Assembly (NCBI RefSeq): GCF_003412455.1
Contig: NZ_QTJU01000007.1
Coordinates: 1 to 64,000, forward strand
Source of the DNA: Deminuibacter soli
GTDB lineage: Bacteria; Bacteroidota; Bacteroidia; Chitinophagales; Chitinophagaceae
Direction of reading: 5' to 3'
DNA: 64,000 bases
Position 1 is the first letter of the stretch. Each line of letters starts with the position of its first letter. This document shows positions 52,744 through 61,656 of this stretch, piece by piece. Made by a program: the position numbers and the translations under genes. The notes beneath the pieces are model-generated. The model was not told the origin of the DNA. It ran no database searches and saw only the letters and a program-made list of their open reading frames with translations.

Positions 52744-53883
52744 TTATTGCCGTTCTTTTAACAGCCAGGCTACGCCGGCCAGGAAAATCCATAACAGCAG
52801 GGGAAGTGATAGTGACCAGGCTTGCCCCTGCCAGTCGGCCAGCAGGCCCATCGGTGGCAGTAACAATGCACCGCCTGATACACCCATGATGAGTAAACCG
52901 GATACCTGGTTTTCCATACCCGGCACGCGTTGCAGTGCTGCAGAGAACAAGATGGGGAATATATTGGCTACTGCCATACCGGTTATAAAAATGCAAACAC
53001 CCAGCAGCCATAGTTGATGAAAGCATAGAATGCCTGCCATGCCTGCAATACCGGCAATGGCGCTGAGCAGTAAAAAGCTTCTTTCTTTAAAGGAGGAAAG
53101 GAAAAATACACCCAGCAATGAGCCGGTCATTCTTGCTACGAAATAAATACTGGTGGCCAGTCCTGCCTTTGGCAAAGGCAGCAAGAAGCGTGTTTGCAGC
53201 AATTTGGGCAGGGTCGTATTTAAACCGATATCGATGGCCACAATAGCAGTTACGCCTGCCAGCAGCCAGGGTATTATAGGCCGGCGAAGCAATGCAAGTG
53301 AATCTTTAAAAGAAGACTGGCCTGCTGCGGGTGCTTCTTCATGAATACTGGTGCGCGTGAGCCATAACAAATTGAGTAGGGTAACGCAGGCCAACAACGG
53401 AAAGGTTAACCGCCAGTTGCCACCCATTTGTACCATGGCTGCAGTAAGCACCGGGCCAAGAAAGGATGACAATGATTTAATAAGCTGCCCGCCGGTTAAT
53501 GCAGGCGCCAGTTTACCGGGTGGCACTACATTGCCGAGCAAGGGGTTGAGTGATACCTGCAGCATGGTATTACCAATGCCCAACAGGGCAAAGCCTGCCA
53601 TTAATACGGAGAAATGGTACAGGAAATAAGGCACCAGCAATGCAGCTGCGGTGAATCCCATACCCAGTATTACCAGGCTTTTGCGGCCTATACGGTTCAT
53701 GAGCAATCCGAATGGGAGGGAGAACAGGGCAAACCAGATGAACACCATTAGCGGCAGCAGATTGGCCACACTGTCGCGCAGGCCAAAATCTACTTTCGCA
53801 TAATTGGTGGCAATGCCTACCAGGTCAACAAATCCCATCACAAAAAAGCCAAGGAATACGGGTACGGCTTTTCTATATAGCAT
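52744..53883 (-). CDS. FHS-type MFS sugar importer
   Basis: A 379-residue membrane protein with about 12 helices (G-F-F-V-M-G-F-V-D-L-V-G near the start; L-P-F-G-L-L-M-N-R-I-G-R-K; N-P-L-L-G-N-V-V; W-L-L-G-V-C-I-F-I-T-G). The pattern fits the fucose-galactose-glucose-mannose (FucP/GlcP) branch of proton-coupled sugar importers. It is last in the minus-strand operon with the mannosidase and the ROK-isomerase fusion, 36 bases past the mannosidase stop. Mannose is the likely cargo by context. Confidence 0.88.
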   Translation of the reverse strand: MLYRKAVPVFLGFFVMGFVDLVGIATNYAKVDFGLRDSVANLLPLMVFIWFALFSLPFGLLMNRIGRKSLVILGMGFTAAALLVPYFLYHFSVLMAGFALLGIGNTMLQVSLNPLLGNVVPPGKLAPALTGGQLIKSLSSFLGPVLTAAMVQMGGNWRLTFPLLACVTLLNLLWLTRTSIHEEAPAAGQSSFKDSLALLRRPIIPWLLAGVTAIVAIDIGLNTTLPKLLQTRFLLPLPKAGLATSIYFVARMTGSLLGVFFLSSFKERSFLLLSAIAGIAGMAGILCFHQLWLLGVCIFITGMAVANIFPILFSAALQRVPGMENQVSGLLIMGVSGGALLLPPMGLLADWQGQAWSLSLPLLLWIFLAGVAWLLKERQ

Positions 53884-53919
53884 AGCGAATCGTTTAGCGT
53901 ATGGTGTGTTCGTTTGTGT

Positions 53920-56900
53920 TTATCGTGTGGTGACTGCACCGCTGCGTTTTTCAACGCGCAATGTTACAACGCCCTGCGCATCTACCGTTATATCTTTGCC
54001 TGCTTCTTTTACCGGTTGTTCGGCTGTGTTGCTGAAATACTGGCTGCCGGCAGGTGCGCTCCATTGCAGTGTTGTAGCAGCAGCGCTGCTGCCGGGGTTG
54101 TACAGGGTTACCATCCATGCCTTACCATCTTCAGAAGGTTTCAGCGCCAGGGTAACCAGTTGTGTATTGCTCAGTTGCAGCAATGAGGTATGCAGGCCTT
54201 CGCCCAATGCCGGTGTTGCTATAAGCGGTTCTGCCTTGCCTGTTGCAAACTTTGTTACTGCTGTGGCATCGAAGGCGGCATGCGGTTGCAGGGCATACCT
54301 GAAATAAATATGTCCCAGCTGGTAGGCCCTGTAATTGGTTTCCCAGTGATTGTTCAATGCCCATGAGTAGAATTTCTGCGTAGGCTCAATGGTTTTGCGC
54401 CATACGGCCGGGTTGGTTTGTCCGCCCAGCAGGTTAGCAGTGATGCCGCCTACTTCTATGAGCGGTGCATCGAGCGATACCCACGATATGCCCATGTTGC
54501 TGTTGGATACATCTGCCCAGTTGCCCACTTCCAGCCAGTTTTTGCAGGCGCCGGGTATCTGGTCTTTACCGGGACGTATCATTGCCATGGGAATGTTTAC
54601 TTTTATTTCACCGCCGGGTACATGAAAGGGGAAAGCAATGTTCAGGCTTTCCTTGCCTTGCGTATTGGCCCATCCGTAATCGCCGGGATAGGGATTCAGC
54701 TCTGCAGGTTTCTTGTCAAGATGATTCACAATGTCAACATAGCCGAAATCTTTTACCAGTGTTACCTCGCGCAGCAATTGGGTACAGCCGGGGGCTTGTG
54801 ACCGTATTTGCAGTGAAGCAAGTACAGGGCCGTTTTCTCGGAGCTGTACGGTAACTTCTTTAATATGCTGCAGGGCAGTAGTGTCTTTGCCTGCAAGGTA
54901 CAGGTAATCATTCAAACCCTCGCCGGAAGTGGTATCTGCGAAATCGTTACCCAATGCGGCATGCTTCAAACTGTTGATTGCGCCTGTTTGCGGATTGATG
55001 GTTAAGCGGATAATGCCATTGTCCAGCATATATTGCCCGGTAGTAAAGCTGCTGGTGGTGGCTGCCTTACCTGCCGATATGAAGAAGCGGCCGGAGGCAA
55101 AGGGCGGAATGTTCTTCGCAACAAACGCCAGCTCGCCGGTGGTTAACCGTTGCGATGGAATGATGGTGCCTGCAGCATCTTTTACAATATCGCCTGCTGC
55201 TGAAAGTTCGCGCGACAAGGTAACCAACTCCGTACGTGGCCATGAGCTGGTGTTTACAATATCCACCGCATTGGCTACTGCGGTGCCGCTTTGCTTGCTG
55301 AGTGCGCCTTGTGTAAGTGCCAGTGAAAGACTATCTGCATTGGTAGCGTATGATTTTTTGATGATCCATTGCTCCATGGTTTTCTGTGTCAATGGTCTTG
55401 TTACGCTTTCATCTGCACCCCAGGTATGTTCAGAATACAGGATTACGTTTTTCCATGCTTCATGAAAGCTGTCTGCCGGGAATTTATCCGGTGCAGTCAT
55501 GGCCCACAAGGCACCTGCCTGTGTAAGGCGCGAAGAGGATGCGCGGTTCTCTGCGGTTTCCAGTGCAGAAGAGCCTGCGCCATCTTCCCAGTAGCCAGTC
55601 CAGTCGCCATGTACTTCGGGCAGCTGTGTGCCGTATTTGTCTTCAAATGCACGGAAGGCTGTGGTGGTAGAAGAGATGATGAATTTGGGCCAGGTATATT
55701 TGCTGCTCCAGTCTTTTACAAATTCGCTGATGGATGGATCGGGTACGGCATTGTCGCCATGACCGCTCCAGCGGATATAGGTAATATCGTAGGGGAATTT
55801 TTTCTGCTCCAGTTCTTTCATATAGCTGCCTACGAATGAAGTGGTGAGACCATTGGGCAAACCATGCGACATGGCGTAACCGCGGTAGGGTATCCATACC
55901 AGTACTTTGTCTTTGCCCGAAGGACCAAACCACCAGAAAGGTTTGTCTTCCCATTGTACAAGTATATCGCCAATGCGGTCGAAGTAGTTGGGTGCAGCAG
56001 AGAAATAACGGATACCAGCCTGAGCCATGGCCGTTACGGTGCCCCAGGTATAACCGGGTACATCGCTGATCATGGCAGATTGTATGGTAGTACCGCATTG
56101 TGCGGCAAGCTTGTTGGAATAACGGAAGAGCTGCAAAAGCTCTTCCGGGCGGCAAAGTCCGGTAAGCGTGTTCAGGTACATGCCATTGAGGGCAACACCG
56201 CCATCTTTCACGGCAGCAACCAGGTCGGCTTTTTGCTGTGCGTTCATCCGGTTCATAAACAAGTCGGCGGCATACACACCTTCAAGATTCCATACAAAAC
56301 GTGCTCCGGCAGGATAGTCGCGGGTTTGTTTGGCATAGGCTATGCCTGTTAACAGGTTGTTCATCTGTTTGCGTTCCACATTGGTTTGTATTTCGGTGTA
56401 ACCAATATCGTTGTGTGAATGCGGCAGAATGTAAACGGTCATCTTTCTTACAGGTGACAGCCGGATATCTTTTGTAAACAGCTGCTTTCCTTTCTGTGCA
56501 ACGGCGATGGTTACCGTGCTGTCTTGCGTAACTGCAGGAAGTGCTAATGTTATGTTGTTGAGCCCGGCTGTAAGTGGGTAGCTGGTGCCCGGTTTGCCGG
56601 CTAAGCCAATCTTTATATTGCCTGTATCGCTGTTATTGGCAATACTGAGCAGGCAGGGCTGAAACGATTGCCCGTTCTTTTCCTGCAGAAAGGGAAGGGC
56701 TTGCCATGATTCAGCAGTAATGCCGGGCTGCACGGCCTGTAGCCTGGTACCTGCAGGGGCGCTGAAACCCAGCCAGTCGTACACAAACCAGCTCCCTTTT
56801 TCCGTGGTAATGGTGATGATATTGTTCCCGGCTTTCAGATCATCTGCAGTGATATTGATATCGAATGAAGCAGGCGAGCCTGGCTGCCTGTTACCATGAA

Positions 56901-57324
56901 TACCCCTTGCCTTGCCGGAAGCCAGCGTTTGTGTGAATATTTTTCCGTTAACGCTGATGCGCAGCTGCACCTGGCTATGGCCTGCATCTATGGTTTTTAC
57001 CTGCAACTGGTAATTGCCGGGCAGCGGTTTATCACGAAGTGCGAATAAGATGGAACTGGTATGCGTGGTGTTGCCTGCCCACCCGTCATCAGGGCCGGGT
57101 TGCGCATAAGGCCAGTCTTTGGCTGCTACTGAGCGGCCAACCCTGTAAAAGGCATCTTTGGTAAACTTTGCATAATGCTCCGGCGCCAGTGCCAGTTCGT
57201 TACTGCTGTTGTCTGCTGTGCCTATCTGCCACAGCAATGCCGGTTGGTTCTGTGCGTACCCGTTTAGTTTGCCTGCGGTGAAAAACAGGCAGAAAGTAAC
57301 CAGGGACATCGCTATTCTTTTCAT
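53920..57324 (-). CDS. GH38-family alpha-mannosidase-like enzyme, secreted
   Basis: A 1134-residue protein with signal peptide (M-S-L-V-T-F-C-L-F-F-T-A-G then G-Y-A-Q); ATG 57324 is chosen for it. An N-terminal beta-sandwich (about 30-290) precedes the catalytic part, which opens with Y-I-L-P-H-S-H-N-D-I-G-Y-T, where H and D are the family's zinc ligands. It continues with E-G-V-Y-A-A-D-L-F and M-I-S-D-V-P-G-Y-T-W, whose Asp is the probable nucleophile. C-terminal beta-domains typical of GH38 follow (L-D-N-G-I-I-R-L-T-I-N-P-Q-T-G). It would release mannose from alpha-mannosides in the periplasm. It lies between the kinase/isomerase and importer genes, making a catabolic operon. Exact linkage is unknown. 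Confidence 0.85.
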   Translation of the reverse strand: MKRIAMSLVTFCLFFTAGKLNGYAQNQPALLWQIGTADNSSNELALAPEHYAKFTKDAFYRVGRSVAAKDWPYAQPGPDDGWAGNTTHTSSILFALRDKPLPGNYQLQVKTIDAGHSQVQLRISVNGKIFTQTLASGKARGIHGNRQPGSPASFDINITADDLKAGNNIITITTEKGSWFVYDWLGFSAPAGTRLQAVQPGITAESWQALPFLQEKNGQSFQPCLLSIANNSDTGNIKIGLAGKPGTSYPLTAGLNNITLALPAVTQDSTVTIAVAQKGKQLFTKDIRLSPVRKMTVYILPHSHNDIGYTEIQTNVERKQMNNLLTGIAYAKQTRDYPAGARFVWNLEGVYAADLFMNRMNAQQKADLVAAVKDGGVALNGMYLNTLTGLCRPEELLQLFRYSNKLAAQCGTTIQSAMISDVPGYTWGTVTAMAQAGIRYFSAAPNYFDRIGDILVQWEDKPFWWFGPSGKDKVLVWIPYRGYAMSHGLPNGLTTSFVGSYMKELEQKKFPYDITYIRWSGHGDNAVPDPSISEFVKDWSSKYTWPKFIISSTTTAFRAFEDKYGTQLPEVHGDWTGYWEDGAGSSALETAENRASSSRLTQAGALWAMTAPDKFPADSFHEAWKNVILYSEHTWGADESVTRPLTQKTMEQWIIKKSYATNADSLSLALTQGALSKQSGTAVANAVDIVNTSSWPRTELVTLSRELSAAGDIVKDAAGTIIPSQRLTTGELAFVAKNIPPFASGRFFISAGKAATTSSFTTGQYMLDNGIIRLTINPQTGAINSLKHAALGNDFADTTSGEGLNDYLYLAGKDTTALQHIKEVTVQLRENGPVLASLQIRSQAPGCTQLLREVTLVKDFGYVDIVNHLDKKPAELNPYPGDYGWANTQGKESLNIAFPFHVPGGEIKVNIPMAMIRPGKDQIPGACKNWLEVGNWADVSNSNMGISWVSLDAPLIEVGGITANLLGGQTNPAVWRKTIEPTQKFYSWALNNHWETNYRAYQLGHIYFRYALQPHAAFDATAVTKFATGKAEPLIATPALGEGLHTSLLQLSNTQLVTLALKPSEDGKAWMVTLYNPGSSAAATTLQWSAPAGSQYFSNTAEQPVKEAGKDITVDAQGVVTLRVEKRSGAVTTR

Positions 57325-57405
57325 ACAACGTGCTTCTTTAGGTTTTGGTAATGATGCCGTTTTACGCGGCAAGGTTTCAAAGGATAATGACTGTATAACC
57401 GTTGC

Positions 57406-60099
57406 TTATTTTACAAAAGCCTGTACAATTTTAGCAGGCGCTTCATTATTGTTACTGAGTACATAATATTCAGCAGCAGCAGGCACTACATAGGTTTCTG
57501 CATACCGCATGGTTACTGTTTTGCCCTGCTTTGTTTTCAGCTGAACATGATCGCCTTCCACTACCATCAGCAGGTGGCATTTGCCGGTGGTGTATACCTG
57601 GTGATAACCGGTTTGTGCCGGCAGGCTTATGCGGCGGATCGCATAAAAATGTTCCGGGTGCGTGGGCAGCCATTCTGTTGCACTGGTATCGGTGCTGCTT
57701 AGTGCCAGTGGTTGGGACACCAGTTCTTGCTGCACGCGCTGCCCCTTTCGGCTGAAATCGAGGTTTTCAAATGCATGCTGTATGTTGATGGGTCTTGGCC
57801 GGCCATTTAAATCCAGCCGCATCCAGTCGTACATTTTAAACGTGTAGATATAAGGCGTGGCGCTGATTTCGAGTACCAGGTTACCGGTGCCTGCACCATG
57901 TACGGTTTGGTTGGGTATCAGGAACAGGTCGTGTTTTGCGGCAGGCAGTTTTTGTACATACTGCGTTATGTCAATTGTTTCACCGGCTTGCTGGCTGTGC
58001 TCGAGTGCAGCCCTGAACGTTGCGGGATCTGCATTTTCCGTAAAGCCCAGGTAAACAGAAGCATTCTCCTGGCAGTCGAGTATGTAATAGGTTTCATCCT
58101 GCGTAATGTTTTCTCCAAACTGTGTTTGAATGTAGCTGAGCGAAGGATGGCATTGAATGGAGAGGTTATCACCGTCTACCGTATCGAGAAAGTCAAAGCG
58201 TATCGGGAACTCGGTGCCAAACCGCGCTGCATCTTCACCCAGTACATCGCTGCTGTGTGTTTCCATCAGCCAGTCGAATGATACTTCCAGCAGGTAACCG
58301 TTGCTTTCAAATACAAGCCCGTTCTCGGGCGCTATCAGTTCAAACGACCAGGCGTAGTTGATTTCATCCTGCGCCAGTTGTGGTATGTGCTGCTTCATCC
58401 ATTGCCCGCCCCATACGCCGGACTCAAACCAGGGCCTGTTGCGGATAACGTTGTGGGCAATGCTGTTGAGCCCCTGTTCAAGCGCAGACCTGAAGGCCCA
58501 GTTAATCTGTTGCTGCCATTGTCCGTCGGCGATAACAGCAATGGAAGCATACAGTTGTTGGCGGTGTGCGGCCAGTACAATCCAGTCAACAAAAAAGGCG
58601 CGCTTGTACATTTCGGCAAAGTCAATTGCTTCCGTGCTGCCGGTATTGAAAGCGCTGCCTGCGCGCATGCGGTACTGCAGTTCGTTTTTGGGAAGATCGA
58701 TATATACAACGGGCGTGTTCCATTGGGCCAGTCCTGCGCCTGTGCCGGCAAAGATGATGACATCAGCTGCTTCCTGCGGCTGCCATTGTGCGATGGAAGG
58801 GTCAAAGAAATCAGCCAGTGAAAGGCTGGTGCGTTTGCCCCATACAGCACCGGGAGTGCCTATGAACGGGGCAATCATATCGTTAATTGCTGATGCCGGT
58901 TGCTGAAAAGCAGCTGCATCGTACCAGTATACGCTTACGCCTGCTTTGCGCAAGGCAAAGCAGAGCGCAGTGCGTATTTCATCCCAGTATAAACCTTCGT
59001 AACCATCAATGCGAACGTTGCGTTGTGTAATAATCCATTGTGCCAGCGAATCGTAGCCGGATTGTATGTGATCATTACCCAGTGTTTCAAAAGGAAACAG
59101 GCGGTAGCCATTTGCAGGCGTATGTTCAGGCTTAAGCTGCGCCGGTAACTGCGGTTGTTTTGATTGCCGTTTGGGTGTGCTGTTCGCAGCCGCGCGTGTA
59201 AATGCAAGGTGTGCAGCACCGGCAATGGCGCCTTGCTCCGTGTCGGGTGCAAAGTGCAGTGTGCAGTTAACGCCCGCGGTTTCCAGCGCCTGTTGCATGG
59301 CAGGGACAAAGAGGGCAGCGGCGCGTGTGATATTACCGCCGATGACCAGTGTGTGTGCACCAAACTCCTGCAGTCTTGGCGCGATAAAGCTGCCCAGGTT
59401 ATGACCGAACAGGTGAAAAATATCCTGTGCCAGCAGGGCGGTTTCATTGTCTGTGTTTTCCTGTGCAGCGAGTGCAGCTATCTGCTCTACACCAGCCGGT
59501 GCATTCTTGCCTGCAGTATTGAATGCCGCAGTAATCCAGCGGGAGGAAATATAGTCTTCCGCAATACCATCCAGGAAAGGGAAATTGTACAGGTAACCAT
59601 TGGCGGGAACGCCTTCACCGGTGGTAACCGGTTCTCCATTGATGGCAAAGCAGGCGCCTAAACCGGTTCCCAGCGTAATAGCAATGGCCTTCCCGGCTGC
59701 AATACCTGCATTGCCGGTAATTTCCCCGATGCCAAAACAGGCCGCGTCATTGGCAAAGAATAGGGGAATAGCAGGAGTGCTGAGCCTTGCGCGCAGCGCC
59801 TCCTGCACATTTATGGCGAATAACCGTTCGTACTTACCCATGCCTTTCATGGCTGCGGTGCCTGTTACATAATCAAAAGGGCCGGGCATCGCGATGCCGA
59901 TGGCTTCCACGGTTGCATTGCCCGCCTGTTGCAATACCCGGTTAATCACTGCAGCCCAGTTATCCAGGATGTTCGCTGCAGAAGCACCGGAATCTATTGA
60001 CTGGCGCACAAAGCTGCCTTCGAGGCATTGCCCGTTTGCAACCAGTGCTGCCGATATATGTGAACCGCCGATATCTACGCCAAGGCTTAGTTTATTCAT
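57406..60099 (-). CDS. ROK kinase / kinase-like / phosphomannose isomerase three-part fusion
   Basis: An 897-residue cytoplasmic protein from ATG 60099. Residues 1-310: ROK sugar kinase (G-V-D-I-G-G-S-H phosphate loop, F-A-N-D-A-A, T-L-G-T-G-L-G), but the usual ROK zinc motif C-x-C-G-x2-G-C is absent. Residues about 330-530: a domain resembling uridine/cytidylate-kinase-like parts of large Bacteroidota isomerases, without a recognisable P-loop. Residues about 530-897: class I phosphomannose isomerase with the Zn site (Q-C-H-P-S, D-E-T-Y-Y-I-L, H in T-V-H-G-A-G-T-G) and a final cupin strand set. One chain could therefore phosphorylate mannose and isomerise mannose-6-phosphate to fructose-6-phosphate. 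It sits between the GntR regulator and the GH38 gene. Confidence 0.85.
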   Translation of the reverse strand: MNKLSLGVDIGGSHISAALVANGQCLEGSFVRQSIDSGASAANILDNWAAVINRVLQQAGNATVEAIGIAMPGPFDYVTGTAAMKGMGKYERLFAINVQEALRARLSTPAIPLFFANDAACFGIGEITGNAGIAAGKAIAITLGTGLGACFAINGEPVTTGEGVPANGYLYNFPFLDGIAEDYISSRWITAAFNTAGKNAPAGVEQIAALAAQENTDNETALLAQDIFHLFGHNLGSFIAPRLQEFGAHTLVIGGNITRAAALFVPAMQQALETAGVNCTLHFAPDTEQGAIAGAAHLAFTRAAANSTPKRQSKQPQLPAQLKPEHTPANGYRLFPFETLGNDHIQSGYDSLAQWIITQRNVRIDGYEGLYWDEIRTALCFALRKAGVSVYWYDAAAFQQPASAINDMIAPFIGTPGAVWGKRTSLSLADFFDPSIAQWQPQEAADVIIFAGTGAGLAQWNTPVVYIDLPKNELQYRMRAGSAFNTGSTEAIDFAEMYKRAFFVDWIVLAAHRQQLYASIAVIADGQWQQQINWAFRSALEQGLNSIAHNVIRNRPWFESGVWGGQWMKQHIPQLAQDEINYAWSFELIAPENGLVFESNGYLLEVSFDWLMETHSSDVLGEDAARFGTEFPIRFDFLDTVDGDNLSIQCHPSLSYIQTQFGENITQDETYYILDCQENASVYLGFTENADPATFRAALEHSQQAGETIDITQYVQKLPAAKHDLFLIPNQTVHGAGTGNLVLEISATPYIYTFKMYDWMRLDLNGRPRPINIQHAFENLDFSRKGQRVQQELVSQPLALSSTDTSATEWLPTHPEHFYAIRRISLPAQTGYHQVYTTGKCHLLMVVEGDHVQLKTKQGKTVTMRYAETYVVPAAAEYYVLSNNNEAPAKIVQAFVK

Positions 60100-60111
60100 A
60101 TGCTTGCTGAT

Positions 60112-60156
60112 GGTATGTTCCCCCTTACGGGTTAGTTTGTTAGAATGTTTGAACAT
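60112..60156. promoter_or_regulatory. Candidate GntR-family operator before the kinase-isomerase gene
   Basis: A TATGTTC element at 60114-60120 lies 15 bases before the start codon, and the palindrome ATGTT-TG-AACAT at 60145-60156, with flanking TA on both sides, lies upstream of it. The same TATGTTC half-site recurs over the regulator's own start (60938-60951), which suggests shared control by that regulator. Confidence 0.4.
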
Positions 60157-60182
60157 ATTAAGTCCGGGCAAAAAAAAGCGCG

Positions 60183-60950
60183 CTACTTGTTTGCGCCTTT
60201 TTTGATGTCTATCGAATACGTGAACTTGTCTGAACGGTAATAGCCGATATTGTATTCAACCGGCCTGTTGCCTGCATCGTATACAAAACGTTCCCTGCAC
60301 AGTATCGGGAAATGGGTGTCAACCTTCAGCTTGCGCCCCAGTTTGCCGGCTGCCTGTGCACTGATGTTTTCCTTTGAGCGGTGTACCACAACGCCATAGG
60401 TTTCTTCGAGCATATCATACAAAGGCTTGTTGAAATCGTCACCTTCCTGTACACCGATGCGCGGGTGGAAGTAACTTTCAAAATATACAATGGGTTCTTT
60501 GGATGAATCGCCTTTCAGTTTGGATAGTTTCAGCAGCGGCTTATCAGGGTCGCAGTTGAAAAAAGCGCTTACGGTTTCAGGCGGATTCACCCATTCTACT
60601 TTAATCACCAGGTTAATCACTTTGATGCCTTTTTCCTGCATTTCGCGGGTAAAGCTGTACCAGTGATCCAGGCCGGTGGTAGACAAGGATTTCTTCTCTG
60701 CCACGCGCGTGCCCACCCCTTTTTTACGAACAATCAGTCCCTTATGCTCCAGCTTGTTGGTTGCCTGCCGGATGGTATTGCGCGAAACGCCCAGCCGGTT
60801 GGCCAGCTCTACCTCTTTGGGCAAAAACAGTCCTTTCCTGAACTTGTCCTGTGCAATCAGTTTCAGCAAAAACTCTTCCACCTGCACATGCAGGGGAATC
60901 TTGCTGCTATGGTCAATTCCTATTTCCACTTTGTTGGTATGTTCAGACAT
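60183..60950 (-). CDS. GntR/HutC-family transcriptional regulator with UTRA domain
   Basis: A 255-residue regulator. ATG 60950 is preferred; the frame extends 13 codons further without family resemblance. Residues 12-80 are the winged helix-turn-helix (P-L-H-V-Q-V-E-E-F, P-K-E-V-E-L-A-N-R-L-G-V-S-R-N-T-I-R-Q-A, L-I-V-R-K-K-G-V-G-T-R-V). Residues about 95-240 are the UTRA effector domain (L-L-K-L-S-K-L-K-G, I-V-Y-F-E-S-Y-F, L-C-R-E-R-F-V-Y, Y-N-I-G-Y-Y-R-S-D-K-F). UTRA domains usually bind a phosphorylated sugar or similar ligand. Encoded at the head of the mannoside operon, it probably represses it, with a mannose derivative as inducer. Confidence 0.93.
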   Translation of the reverse strand: MSEHTNKVEIGIDHSSKIPLHVQVEEFLLKLIAQDKFRKGLFLPKEVELANRLGVSRNTIRQATNKLEHKGLIVRKKGVGTRVAEKKSLSTTGLDHWYSFTREMQEKGIKVINLVIKVEWVNPPETVSAFFNCDPDKPLLKLSKLKGDSSKEPIVYFESYFHPRIGVQEGDDFNKPLYDMLEETYGVVVHRSKENISAQAAGKLGRKLKVDTHFPILCRERFVYDAGNRPVEYNIGYYRSDKFTYSIDIKKGANK

Positions 60951-60951
60951 A
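60938..60951. promoter_or_regulatory. Palindrome TATGT-N4-ACATA over the regulator start codon
   Basis: Perfect five-base arms overlap the ATG of the GntR-family gene. The site shares TATGTTC with the element at 60114-60120. A regulator bound here would block its own gene, a common autoregulatory arrangement. Confidence 0.35.
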
Positions 60952-61010
60952 GTTGTTGCCCTAAAAGTAAGAGAAAAATTTAAAAACAAGTAGTTTTTAC
61001 GGAAAAAGGC

Positions 61011-61120
61011 AAGGTTTGAGGTTTCAAGTTTGATGTTTCAGGTTTAATGTTATGGTGCCATACCCGAAGATGCAATGTTTGCGTTTTACAGTAAACCTTG
61101 AACTTCAAACCCGAAACAAG
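61011..61120. repeat. G/T-rich degenerate repeat with inverted copy
   Basis: GTTT(G/C)A(G/A)-type units repeat imperfectly at 61011-61050. Similar units in the opposite orientation occur at 61093-61120, so the transcript could fold back. The units match those at 46927-46972. The block lies between the membrane protein gene and the GntR gene. Confidence 0.4.
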
Positions 61121-61127
61121 CTTAGCA

Positions 61128-61418
61128 TCAATGGCCGGCAAAAGGCGTTCCGAAGATGCCGACTGCAAGCTCAACCCAGATAAGAAAGGCAACTGCCAGC
61201 ACGGCGAGGCAAATGAATAAACGTTGGGGCATCTTTTTTACTTTTCTTAATACCAACTCACACAGCAGCCCTGTACCTGACAGTAAAATGCCTGCGACAA
61301 CAAAATCAGGCCATTTCCAACTGACTTCACTGGTAAACTGCATGGCAACCAGGGGTACACACAATAAAATCGCTACGGTTAACAATATTGCAACCAATCT
61401 TTTGTTTTGTGTAAGCAT
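61128..61418 (-). CDS. Small three-helix membrane protein
   Basis: A 96-residue inner-membrane protein with helices at about 8-28, 38-56 and 68-90, joined by short charged loops (R-K-V-K-K). It contains W-P-D-F-V-V-A-G-I-L-L-S-G-T-G-L and ends W-V-E-L-A-V-G-I-F-G-T. I know near relatives as uncharacterised Bacteroidota membrane proteins; no function is known. It is a lone gene with no signal-peptide cleavage site. Confidence 0.75.
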   Translation of the reverse strand: MLTQNKRLVAILLTVAILLCVPLVAMQFTSEVSWKWPDFVVAGILLSGTGLLCELVLRKVKKMPQRLFICLAVLAVAFLIWVELAVGIFGTPFAGH

Positions 61419-61656
61419 AAATAATTTTTTAAGGTGATGTTTTTAAAAGTGCTTTGTATTGCAAAGTGAATTAAAATTTCTGACACCTGCAAATACTTTT
61501 TTTAAAGCATGGCCTTCATTCAGCGGCAAAATATCCGGATGGAGAACAATAAACATTGCAAAAGCAGCACACCAGATAGTCGGGACAAACTATCCGATGT
61601 ACTGCTCAGTTTTCATGGCGGACTAATGCCAAAGTAAATGAAGCGGGGAAGGGTTG

